Assembly: GCA_003649845.1 (NCBI GenBank)
Contig: QMTB01000095.1
Span: forward strand, 1-6,141
Origin: Thermoplasmata archaeon
GTDB lineage: Archaea > Thermoplasmatota > E2 > DHVEG-1
Direction: 5' to 3'
Length of the DNA stretch: 6,141 nucleotides
Numbering within the stretch: the first letter of the stretch is position 1; each line of letters starts with the position of its first letter. The notes under the pieces are model-generated. The model saw nothing but the letters and a program-made list of their open reading frames with translations, had not been told where the DNA came from and did no database searches. Made by a program: the position numbers and the translations under genes. Below are positions 1 to 4,709 of this stretch, one piece after another.

Positions 1-684
1 ATCGATAACCCCAAGAAGATCCTCTATATGCTTTCAAAGAAAGGCTGGATTCTACCTCTTAAGAGAGGATTATATGCTATAGTTCCAATGGAGATAGGAC
101 CAAAAGGAGCAGATTCTTTTATAATACATGACTTCATAGTAGCTTCATACCTAGCTAAACCATACTATATTGGTTATTGGTCTGCATTAAACTACCATGG
201 TTTAACGGATGAGATTCCTAGAACTGTTTTCATTGCTAATCTAAAAGCAAAGAAACCCTTGAAAATTCTACACTCCGAATTCTATTTTGTGAAACTCTCT
301 AAGAAAAAATTCTTTGGTTTCAAACCCATAGATATCGAGGGTAGGAAAATAAATATCTCAGATAGAGAAAAAACAATTGCAGACTGCTTAGATCACCCTG
401 AGCATGCTGGTGGTATAGATGATGTTGCAAAAGCGATATTCTTCAACCACAAGGAGTTAAACCTAGAATTAATAGAAGAATATCTAACTAGAATGGGTAA
501 TCTCACCGCCCTAAAGAGATTCGGATACATCCTAGAAGTATGTAACATAGAATATAAGATTAAAACTGTTCCCTTAAAAAGCTATAGCATTTTTGATCCA
601 CTCTCACCAAGAAAAGAAGTATACAACAGTAGATGGAAACTAGTTATAAACAAGGATATAAAACCTGAGAGGTGGATGTATTGA
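1..684 (+). CDS. abiEi: AbiEi-type antitoxin of a type IV toxin-antitoxin pair, 5' end cut by window
   Basis: The protein is a DNA-binding antitoxin that represses its own operon and counteracts the AbiEii nucleotidyltransferase encoded next. The first ATG is at 28, but the frame is open to base 1 (IDNPKKILY), and the text around it (KKILYMLSKKGW then LKRGLYAIVP) is the end of the usual N-terminal winged helix. The true start is therefore probably outside the window and the gene is partial. Counting from the ATG at 28, the AbiEi core follows: YYIGYWSALNYHGLTDEIP at about 46-64, REKTIADCLDHPEHAGG at about 113-129 (the most family-typical stretch), a helical part with ALKRFGYILE at about 161-170, and a tail with NSRWKL at about 200-205. 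The stop TGA at 682-684 overlaps the start of the toxin gene, which fits translational coupling and tight stoichiometry. No promoter is visible because it lies upstream of the window. The family assignment is by motif recognition and is strong. Confidence 0.88.
   Translation: MDNPKKILYMLSKKGWILPLKRGLYAIVPMEIGPKGADSFIIHDFIVASYLAKPYYIGYWSALNYHGLTDEIPRTVFIANLKAKKPLKILHSEFYFVKLSKKKFFGFKPIDIEGRKINISDREKTIADCLDHPEHAGGIDDVAKAIFFNHKELNLELIEEYLTRMGNLTALKRFGYILEVCNIEYKIKTVPLKSYSIFDPLSPRKEVYNSRWKLVINKDIKPERWMY
669..674 (+). promoter_or_regulatory. Ribosome binding site deciding the abiEii start
   Basis: GAGGTG lies inside the last codons of the antitoxin gene, 6 nt before TTG 681. It matches the archaeal anti-Shine-Dalgarno complement GGAGGTGATC over six bases and favours TTG 681 over GTG 672. 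Confidence 0.6.
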
Positions 685-1445
685 TTGATAGAAGAGAGTT
701 ACTTGAAAAGGCAAGAGAAAAGAATCTTAGCCTAGGTATGATTGAGAAGGATTATGTACTTGGATGGCTACTATTTGGTTTTTCTACTCTAGAAATGGTT
801 TTTAAAGGTGGAACAGCTCTATCTAAAATATTCTTCCCAGAAACTTGGAGATTATCTGAGGACTTAGATTTCTCATATGACAATGGAAAATTAGAAGATA
901 TAGATGTTGAGGAAGCTATTAAGATAGTTGAAAGGGAGAGTGGATTAAAGTTTAGATTGAAGAGTAGATATCAGAATATAGGGTATCTCCAATTAAAGAT
1001 TCAATATCAAGCAATACTAGGTAAAAACTGGGTTAAGATAGATATAACTAGAGAAAAGGTGTTAGACAATCCTCTAGTAGAGATGGTTAAAAAATCCTAT
1101 TCCGATTACCCAGAGTTTTCAGTTAAAGTCATGTCCATAGAAGAGATATTCGCTGAGAAACTCAGGGCATTAATAGAGAGGAATAAAAGTAGAGACTATT
1201 ATGATATATGGAGAATGCTAGAGTTAAAAGTAGACAATGAAAAACTAAGAAAACTATTTCTAATGAAGTGCAGAGTGAAACAAATAGAGTTTAAAAACCT
1301 AGATCAACTATTACCAAGGAATATAGAGGAAACATTACAACCCTATTGGGAGAGAGAACTCTCAAGACTTGTGTCTCCTATTCCAGATCTCAAAACAGTG
1401 ATTTATGAATTAAAGAAGGGTTTAGAGTTTCTACAACAAGAATAA
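681..1445 (+). CDS. abiEii: AbiEii nucleotidyltransferase toxin (type IV TA)
   Basis: This is a Pol-beta-fold nucleotidyltransferase toxin. Characterised relatives transfer nucleotides to RNA targets such as tRNA ends and arrest growth. With numbering from a possible GTG at 672, the motifs are KGGTALSK at 45-52, SEDLDFS at 62-68 (metal-binding D64 and D66), VKIDIT at 121-126 (third acidic residue D124), and E162-K163 with R174-D175-x-x-D178, the AbiEii-specific motif IV. All key residues are present and the length of about 255 aa is normal, so the toxin looks intact. I chose TTG at 681: GAGGTG at 669-674 sits 6 nt before it, and the protein then begins MIDRREL, as family members commonly do. 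GTG 672 lies inside that ribosome site, so it is less likely. TTG 681 overlaps the antitoxin's TGA (682-684), which points to translational coupling. The stop is TAA at 1443-1445. Confidence 0.9.
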   Translation: MIDRRELLEKAREKNLSLGMIEKDYVLGWLLFGFSTLEMVFKGGTALSKIFFPETWRLSEDLDFSYDNGKLEDIDVEEAIKIVERESGLKFRLKSRYQNIGYLQLKIQYQAILGKNWVKIDITREKVLDNPLVEMVKKSYSDYPEFSVKVMSIEEIFAEKLRALIERNKSRDYYDIWRMLELKVDNEKLRKLFLMKCRVKQIEFKNLDQLLPRNIEETLQPYWERELSRLVSPIPDLKTVIYELKKGLEFLQQE

Positions 1446-1515
1446 GAAACATTGAGGTTTTAACTCACCAAAAACGTATAATAATAATTTTCGATGAATC
1501 TACTATTTTATTGAA

Positions 1516-1533
1516 TCCTATATCCTAGTGTTA
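1516..1533 (+). repeat. Isolated unit of the 18-bp array motif
   Basis: TCCTATATCCTAGTGTTA differs from the consensus TCCCATATCYTAGTGGTA at two positions. It stands alone about 130 bp before the first array and in the same orientation. Similar isolated units precede the second array at 3941 and 3989. Confidence 0.6.
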
Positions 1534-1565
1534 TTCTCCATATAAACAACTAGCTATACCATCAT

Positions 1566-1612
1566 CATGGAAACTCCTTCTAGACAACTCTGTTTTATAC
1601 ACCCTGTAACCC
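1566..1612. repeat. Conserved 47-bp block, copy 1 (pairs with 4328-4374)
   Basis: The block runs from CATGGAAACTCC to CCTGTAACCC and differs from its partner at only three of 47 positions, all transitions. On the minus strand it contains a TATA-like GTATAAAA (1600-1593), then AAGGAG (1579-1574) and an ATG (1568-1566), but the minus-strand frame ends after four codons (MMMV). On the plus strand the ATG at 1567 opens a 22-codon frame (METPSRQ...). Neither short frame is convincing as a gene. Conservation of the block together with the array, at a distance of about 50 bp, suggests one functional unit such as a promoter, an origin or a leader. Confidence 0.75.
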
Positions 1613-1662
1613 TACTAAAAAAACAAATACGCTAATCCTTACTTCAACCCTATTTAGCCTTA

Positions 1663-1851
1663 TCCCAGGTTTTGTGGTAATATAAAACAGTTTTTCCCAA
1701 ATCTTGTGGTAAAAAAATTCCCAGATCCTAGTGCTACCTTTTCCTAAATCCTAGTGGTATCGTTTCCCATATACTAGTGGTAGCGAATCCCATATACTAG
1801 TGGTAGTAAATCCCAAATCTTAGTGTTGGCATTTCCCATATCCTAGTGGTG
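1663..1851 (+). repeat. Tandem array 1: eight 17-18-bp units with a 23-bp period (iteron-like)
   Basis: Units begin at 1663, 1695, 1719, 1742, 1765, 1788, 1811 and 1834. The consensus is TCCCATATCYTAGTGGTA. The first two units are one base shorter (17 nt) and lie 32 bp apart. The next step is 24 bp and the rest are exactly 23 bp. The 5-bp gaps between units vary (for example TCGTT, GCGAA, GTAAA, GCATT), so the 18-bp core is what is conserved. Units at 1765 and 1788 are identical. A weaker TCCC at 1858 continues the phase. The 23-bp period is about 2.2 helical turns, as seen in arrays bound by proteins along DNA such as plasmid iterons. The spacers are far too short for CRISPR. The array lies between the convergent ends of abiEii and hicB, so it is not an obvious promoter for either. 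Function is unknown. Confidence 0.9.
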
Positions 1852-1866
1852 AGAGTATCCCTTTGG

Positions 1867-1898
1867 GGTTATTAGATCTTTGGAGGATTCTAATAACC
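1867..1898. repeat. Perfect 10-bp inverted repeat with 12-nt loop
   Basis: GGTTATTAGA at 1867-1876 and TCTAATAACC at 1889-1898 are exact reverse complements around a 12-nt loop. The hairpin follows the last array unit by 15 bp and precedes the end of hicB. No T-tract follows on either strand, so it is not a classic terminator. It could be a protein-binding site or an RNA hairpin. No counterpart follows array 2. Confidence 0.7.
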
Positions 1899-1938
1899 AT
1901 GGATCTGATGAAGTTATAAAAATAACTACCCGTACTAG

Positions 1939-1962
1939 TTAAAAACCAATGGATAAGGTTTT
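1939..1962 (-). terminator. Possible terminator for the leftward operon
   Basis: Read on the minus strand, AAAACC and GGTTTT (1962-1957 and 1947-1942) form a 6-bp stem with a 9-nt loop, followed by more T. The element overlaps the hicB stop codon. Archaeal termination depends mainly on T-tracts, so the T-run may matter more than the stem. Confidence 0.35.
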
Positions 1963-2227
1963 ATGTAGATGGCTGTGTAGCACCATAGAATTTTTGTTTA
2001 TATAGTAGGTTAAGTAATTCTTTTCCATGTGGCTTAGGTATCTCCCTACCTTCTTTTTTCGCTGTTTCCAACCAGAGCTCTATAGCTGTTTTTATTTCTC
2101 TAAGTGCTTCCTCCTCCGTTTTCCCAAAAGCTGAGCAACCTGGTAACTCCGGTACCACTGCTATATATCCTTCATCCTCCTCGCTATAAAAGATTTCTAT
2201 GGCATACTTATACATCTTCTCTGTCAT
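1961..2227 (-). CDS. hicB: Short HicB-family antitoxin without a neighbouring HicA
   Basis: HicB antitoxins bind and block the HicA mRNA interferase. This 88-residue protein has the family's partial RNase-H-like fold: DEGYIAVVPELPGCSAFG at 18-35, TEEEAL at 37-42, AIELWLE at 48-54, and a closing IPKP at 63-66. There is no C-terminal helix-turn-helix or ribbon-helix-helix, which is common among short archaeal forms, so any DNA binding would have to come from a partner. No HicA-like ORF (about 60-80 aa, catalytic His in a GSH-like motif) lies on either side, so the gene is an orphan or acts with another partner. It is last in a leftward run and begins 1 nt after a 24-codon ORF. ATG 2227 is used here. 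The internal ATG at 2215 (MYKY) is also a plausible start, because AGGATGA precedes it. Confidence 0.87.
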   Translation of the reverse strand: MTEKMYKYAIEIFYSEEDEGYIAVVPELPGCSAFGKTEEEALREIKTAIELWLETAKKEGREIPKPHGKELLNLLYKQKFYGATQPST

Positions 2228-2228
2228 C

Positions 2229-2303
2229 CTAAAAACTCTTTTTCATCAATTCCTCCGTCTTTGATAAATCACCTTTCTTAGTCTGTCTAAGGAGCCCTCT
2301 CAT
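2229..2303 (-). CDS. 24-codon ORF linking the nucleotidyltransferase and hicB
   Basis: I do not recognise this peptide (MRGLLRQTKKG..., ending KKSF). Its ATG (2303-2301) overlaps the upstream TGA (2302-2300) as ATGA, and its TAG ends 1 nt before the hicB ATG, so it fills the gap exactly, as a coupled gene would. It is basic and polar, with no membrane segment. A strong GGAGG (2256-2252) lies inside it, 5 nt before an internal ATG that would encode only five residues. It could be a true small protein, a remnant of a longer gene, or a leader that delivers ribosomes to hicB. Length alone makes chance possible. Confidence 0.35.
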   Translation of the reverse strand: MRGLLRQTKKGDLSKTEELMKKSF

Positions 2304-2911
2304 ATATACTCTACATAGTATCCCCTCTCTTCTAATTTCCTCATTTTCCTATTAAACTCCATTTTAATATCCCGATATTTCCTTGATTGATAGTTTATCT
2401 CCTCATGGATTATATCGAAATCTATCTCTCCATGTGTCAATAATAGTATTAGATCATCTTCATCTCTCTCCCTAGGTGTTATGCTTTTAAATAGAAATAT
2501 ATCATTTGGATTTAGACAGTAGATTCTAAGTTTCTCTGTAGATATATCTATCTTAACAGCTCGTTTCTCTATAGATGGCGAGAGTTCAAACTTATTCATT
2601 ACATTCTTAATAAATAAATCCATCCAGATTTCATCATCCTTATAGATGAAGAATGTCGCCTCCATTTGTATAACTGGTGGAAAATACTGTTCAGAGGTTT
2701 CATATCCCAGTTGCATGAGTGCATTAAAGAAAACAGCACAGTCATAGCCATCTCTAAAAAGTACATCTATATCCTTAGTTGCATTTTTAATTCCATAGTA
2801 ACTCATAGCAGAGCCACCTATTAGAAAAGCATCAATCTTTCTCTCCAACACCTTATCTATACTGATGAACTCATTTTTTATATAATCCCATCCCTGTGTT
2901 TTCACACCCAT
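2300..2911 (-). CDS. Pol-beta-superfamily nucleotidyltransferase, putative toxin partner of the upstream winged-helix protein
   Basis: The 203-residue protein has the minimal nucleotidyltransferase signature: IGGSAMSYYG at 31-40, then KDIDV at 46-50 with metal ligands D47 and D49, and a likely third acidic residue D98 in IWMDLFI. A later conserved-looking segment, LNPNDIFLFKS...RDEDDL at 133-154, resembles the Lys/Arg-Asp motif of DUF6036/AbiEii-like toxins. It is not a close relative of the AbiEii protein at 681-1445: it lacks the KGGTALSK and SEDLDFS text and is shorter. The start ATG is preceded by GGAG 8 nt upstream and lies 3 nt after the stop of the winged-helix gene, so the two are surely co-transcribed. 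Paired DNA-binding protein plus nucleotidyltransferase is the toxin-antitoxin arrangement. The toxin role is inferred, whereas the fold is supported by motif. Confidence 0.8.
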   Translation of the reverse strand: MGVKTQGWDYIKNEFISIDKVLERKIDAFLIGGSAMSYYGIKNATKDIDVLFRDGYDCAVFFNALMQLGYETSEQYFPPVIQMEATFFIYKDDEIWMDLFIKNVMNKFELSPSIEKRAVKIDISTEKLRIYCLNPNDIFLFKSITPRERDEDDLILLLTHGEIDFDIIHEEINYQSRKYRDIKMEFNRKMRKLEERGYYVEYI

Positions 2912-2914
2912 TTT

Positions 2915-3832
2915 TTATTCTCCATATAGTTTTTCTAATTCTTCTATATCACTCATCCTTAGAGTCGCTGTTTCTCTTCCATGTTGAAATAGATTTTGTA
3001 TAACCTCTGTTGTTTCAGGGTCATAATATCTACCTTTCTCGTTGAACTCCTCTTCAGATTGATGTATCTTGTATAGGTATGCAAGATATCTCAACTGTGT
3101 AGGATCATTTCTTCTAGATAGAAATGTTAGAAATGCGTGATCCCATAAAGTAAGCTCTCTATTAGTATAGAAATAGGTTCTCTCGGCAGAAATAAGTTTC
3201 AATCCATATTTCTCTAGTAGCATAGCTCCTGTTTCCTTAAAACCAAGTTTATCTATCTTCATAGGGGTTCTGATTAGAAACTCTATACCTTGTACCCAGA
3301 TGAGACTAGCCTCTATATTATTGGTGTCTATGATCCTAAGAGCTCTAAACTCTTCATATGCTTCTAAAAATTGAGTTAACTCACTATTAACCTTGTTGAT
3401 GCTCCATAGTGGTTTATGATTACCAGTGTGTCTCTTAATCAATGCTGATTTATATAGTCTCACTAAGTATCTCCTCGTATTGCGTTGACTAAGCCCTGTA
3501 ACATCAGCTATCCAATTTATAGGTAACTCTCTATGTAGAAGAGTAAGGAGAATATCAATAGATGTTTGTGTAAGCAAGTGTTTCTTTACTAGATATGGAT
3601 GTGTTTTTATTAGATTGTGCAGATATATAGAAACTGGTTGATTTATCTGTTGTATAATTATTTGCCTTCCAACTCGTCTCTTCGCTACTAATCCCTCTTC
3701 TACTAATCTATCAACAATTGTATACAAGGTTTTCTTTGATATATTAATATTCTTTTTAACCTTATCATGTAACTCTTTTATAGTAGTGGCATCATGTAGA
3801 TGATAAAACACTATAAAATCAACACCACTCAT
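2915..3832 (-). CDS. Double winged-helix regulator, putative antitoxin
   Basis: The protein is a predicted DNA-binding regulator of 305 residues from ATG 3832. A first winged helix covers about 4-62 (TIKELHDKV, then KKTLYTIVDRLVEEGLVAKR), and a second covers about 89-145 (INWIADVTGLSQRNTRRYL as the helix-turn-helix, ending KPLWSIN). A mixed C-terminal domain follows, with IWVQGIEFLIRTP, KETGAMLLEKYGL and TYFYTNRELTLWDHAFLTF. From memory, haloarchaeal winged-helix proteins encoded beside nucleotidyltransferases share this plan, which supports an antitoxin role; that link is from family knowledge, not a search. A TTG at 3841 would add three residues, but the TATA box at 3862-3855 puts the transcript start at about 3832, so ATG 3832 with a leaderless mRNA fits best. 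It is first in the leftward operon, 3 nt before the nucleotidyltransferase. Confidence 0.8.
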   Translation of the reverse strand: MSGVDFIVFYHLHDATTIKELHDKVKKNINISKKTLYTIVDRLVEEGLVAKRRVGRQIIIQQINQPVSIYLHNLIKTHPYLVKKHLLTQTSIDILLTLLHRELPINWIADVTGLSQRNTRRYLVRLYKSALIKRHTGNHKPLWSINKVNSELTQFLEAYEEFRALRIIDTNNIEASLIWVQGIEFLIRTPMKIDKLGFKETGAMLLEKYGLKLISAERTYFYTNRELTLWDHAFLTFLSRRNDPTQLRYLAYLYKIHQSEEEFNEKGRYYDPETTEVIQNLFQHGRETATLRMSDIEELEKLYGE

Positions 3833-3854
3833 AAGTGACAAAATATAAGAATAA

Positions 3855-3862
3855 TATTTAAA
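3855..3862 (-). promoter_or_regulatory. TATA box of the leftward operon (leaderless)
   Basis: TTTAAATA read on the minus strand matches the archaeal TATA consensus and is preceded by a purine-rich BRE-like GAGAAA. Its centre is about 26 bp before A of ATG 3832, the spacing expected if transcription begins at the start codon. The surrounding ATATTTAAATAT (3854-3865) is a 12-bp palindrome. Confidence 0.7.
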
Positions 3863-3940
3863 TATTTCTCAGTTTTTGTCATAGTGATGATTTGGGAGAT
3901 TCAAAATCCTCAACATCTCACCCCCAATTGGATACTAATA

Positions 3941-4005
3941 TCCCAAAACCTAGTCTTATCATCCACAAGGTACCAACAAGTATTCTATTCCAAAATCCTA
4001 GTATA
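3941..4005 (+). repeat. Two isolated, degenerate units of the 18-bp motif
   Basis: TCCCAAAACCTAGTCTTA at 3941-3958 and TCCAAAATCCTAGTATA at 3989-4005 share the TCC...CCTAGT core with the arrays and lie 48 bp apart, about twice the 23-24-bp period. Between them, at about 3962, a very degenerate TCCACAAGGTA sits in phase. They may be the decayed remains of another array. Confidence 0.5.
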
Positions 4006-4031
4006 CACTTAGTTAGATATCTTACCCCAGT

Positions 4032-4041
4032 GGAGGTTATC
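4032..4041 (+). promoter_or_regulatory. Strong ribosome binding site of the 4049 ORF
   Basis: GGAGGTTATC matches the archaeal ideal GGAGGTGATC at nine of ten bases and ends 7 nt before ATG 4049. Such a match is unlikely by chance and is the best support that the small ORF is, or was, a gene. Confidence 0.65.
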
Positions 4042-4048
4042 GGTTAGC

Positions 4049-4216
4049 ATGTATAAATGGAGATACAAATCCTTGGAATGGTTACATAAAATAAGAGAAG
4101 AAAATTATATGAAAACTAGAGATAAAAACTTGGCTGAGGTTATCAAGGATAGTGTTGATAGAACTAAAAGACTACTAGAGAAACATAGAAACCAGAAGAA
4201 CCTTTTTCATTTTTAG
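4049..4216 (+). CDS. Small helical protein, antitoxin-like, possibly truncated by a frameshift
   Basis: The 55-codon ORF begins MYKWRYKSLEWLHKIREENY and continues KTRDKNLAEVIKDSVDRTKRLLEK before a divergent-looking basic end (HRNQKNLFHF). It is highly charged, predicted to be helical, and has no membrane segment. The pattern SLEWLHKIREENYxKT...EVI resembles short archaeal proteins encoded beside PIN or nucleotidyltransferase toxins, which I know only as uncharacterised or antitoxin-like. This is a weak family call. The ribosome site is near-perfect. No toxin gene follows. In another frame a coding-like stretch continues to 4305, so the C-terminus may be the product of a frameshift rather than the native end. 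It is too short for default ORF calling. Confidence 0.6.
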   Translation: MYKWRYKSLEWLHKIREENYMKTRDKNLAEVIKDSVDRTKRLLEKHRNQKNLFHF

Positions 4217-4305
4217 CTGTAAAAACATGGTTCCCACCAGAATTTGAAGATCATACCAGCAATCTTTTACTATCAAAAACACTTCTTAATATCGAAATAT
4301 CGTAA
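4187..4305 (+). pseudogene. Coding-like continuation of the 4049 ORF in a different frame
   Basis: After a TAG at 4186-4188 this frame is open to TAA at 4303-4305 and reads KPEEPFSFLAVKTWFPPEF followed by EDHTSNLLLSKTLL. The hydrophobic/charged mix and the Pro/Trp-rich piece look like real protein, yet it has no start codon or ribosome site. It overlaps the end of the 4049 ORF at about 4189-4216, so a single indel near there would fuse the two into a protein of about 85 residues. It is either a broken gene, a sequencing error or programmed slippage; no classic slippery site is obvious. Confidence 0.45.
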
Positions 4306-4327
4306 TATACACTACTCCCATCACTAC

Positions 4328-4374
4328 CATGGAAACTCCTTCTAGGCAACCCTGCTTTATACACCCTGTAACCC
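4328..4374. repeat. Conserved 47-bp block, copy 2 (pairs with 1566-1612)
   Basis: It is identical to copy 1 at 44 of 47 positions and keeps the minus-strand TATA-like GTATAAA, AAGGAG and ATG in the same spacing. The minus-strand frame from that ATG is 14 codons (MVVMGVVYITIFRY). The plus-strand ATG at 4329 opens a frame of 53 codons that runs into the array, so its length is probably accidental. It lies about 50 bp before array 2, as copy 1 does before array 1. Confidence 0.75.
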
Positions 4375-4421
4375 CTATTAAAAACGAGACATCAAACCCG
4401 TTTTCAACCTTATTAGTCTTA

Positions 4422-4564
4422 TCCCGGATTCTGTGTTACTATAAATCTGTTTTTCCCATATCTCGTGGTAAAAAATTTCCCATATCTTAGTGGTGATAAA
4501 TCCCATATCCTAGTGGTACTATTTCTCATATCTTAGTGGCAATATATTCTGTGTCCTGGTATTA
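4422..4564 (+). repeat. Tandem array 2: five clear units and one degenerate unit, 23-bp period
   Basis: Units start at 4422, 4454, 4478, 4501 and 4524, with a decayed one at 4548 (TCTGTGTCCTGGTATTA). The first two are the 17-nt form 32 bp apart, then 24 bp, then 23 bp. These are exactly the steps that begin array 1, so the two arrays are homologous and differ by loss or gain of whole 23-bp units. The unit at 4501 (TCCCATATCCTAGTGGTA) matches consensus fully. The array ends about 145 bp before the zinc-ribbon/nuclease gene and points towards it, so the encoded DNA-binding protein is a candidate ligand. Confidence 0.88.
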
Positions 4565-4586
4565 TCAGATAGTTCTTTATATTCTA

Positions 4587-4598
4587 TAGGTATACCTA
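4587..4598. promoter_or_regulatory. 12-bp palindrome, possible operator
   Basis: TAGGTATACCTA is its own reverse complement and lies about 110 bp upstream of the nuclease gene. It could be an operator for a dimeric regulator. In AT-rich DNA a short palindrome may be chance. Confidence 0.25.
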
Positions 4599-4680
4599 AT
4601 AATACTCTTTTATATCTTTGAAATATAAATCATCCATCAGAAGATGCTCATTAGAGGAAATTCATCTACAGTCAAAACCC

Positions 4681-4691
4681 AATTATTAATA
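4681..4691 (+). promoter_or_regulatory. Possible TATA element of the nuclease gene
   Basis: AATTATTAATA lies 19-29 bp before ATG 4710, near the distance expected for a leaderless transcript. The whole stretch is A/T-rich, so the exact box cannot be set. No Shine-Dalgarno-like sequence precedes ATG 4710 or the alternative ATG at 4725. Confidence 0.4.
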
Positions 4692-4709
4692 AAATAATTA
4701 AAATAAAAA

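Larger units (their letters stand above)
1446..1662. other. Intergenic stretch after abiEii, with one stray repeat unit and a conserved block
   Basis: No convincing gene was found here. The stretch is AT-rich and holds a single copy of the array motif at 1516-1533 (TCCTATATCCTAGTGTTA, 16 of 18 to consensus) and the 47-bp block at 1566-1612 that recurs at 4328-4374. The remaining bases show only short runs of A and T. It lies just downstream of the AbiE pair, so the pair's transcript would end here, but no clear T-tract terminator stands out. Confidence 0.6.
3833..4048. other. Intergenic region upstream of the leftward operon
   Basis: Apart from the operon's TATA box and the isolated repeat units at 3941-4005, I see no gene here. 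A TCCCAAATC read on the minus strand (3899-3891), about 35 bp upstream of the TATA box, matches the first half of the array motif in inverted orientation, but the second half does not match. The region ends in a strong ribosome site for the small ORF at 4049. Confidence 0.5.
4565..4709 (+). other. Region between array 2 and the nuclease gene
   Basis: It is very AT-rich. It contains the perfect 12-bp palindrome TAGGTATACCTA at 4587-4598 and an A/T run immediately before ATG 4710. No gene is seen. Confidence 0.5.

Noticed and set aside
672..680. GTG 672 as the start of abiEii
   Set aside because: The codon lies inside the GAGGTG ribosome site that serves TTG 681, and the added residues are not typical of the family's N-terminus.
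1663..1851. CRISPR array
   Set aside because: Cores are 17-18 bp with only 5-7-bp gaps, cores vary among themselves, and no cas1/cas2 gene is present. The Cas4-like nuclease fold alone does not make it CRISPR.
1446..1960. tRNA or other structured RNA gene
   Set aside because: No cloverleaf, box C/D or other recognised RNA pattern was found. The only strong hairpin is the isolated one at 1867-1898.
3833..3841. TTG 3841 as the start of the winged-helix gene
   Set aside because: The TATA box predicts transcription from about 3832, at the ATG three codons later, so TTG 3841 would not be in the mRNA.
4329..4487. 53-codon plus-strand ORF starting METPSRQ
   Set aside because: It runs through the repeat units, the copy at 1567 stops after 22 codons with substitutions that change residues, and no ribosome site precedes it. 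Conservation is better explained at the DNA level.
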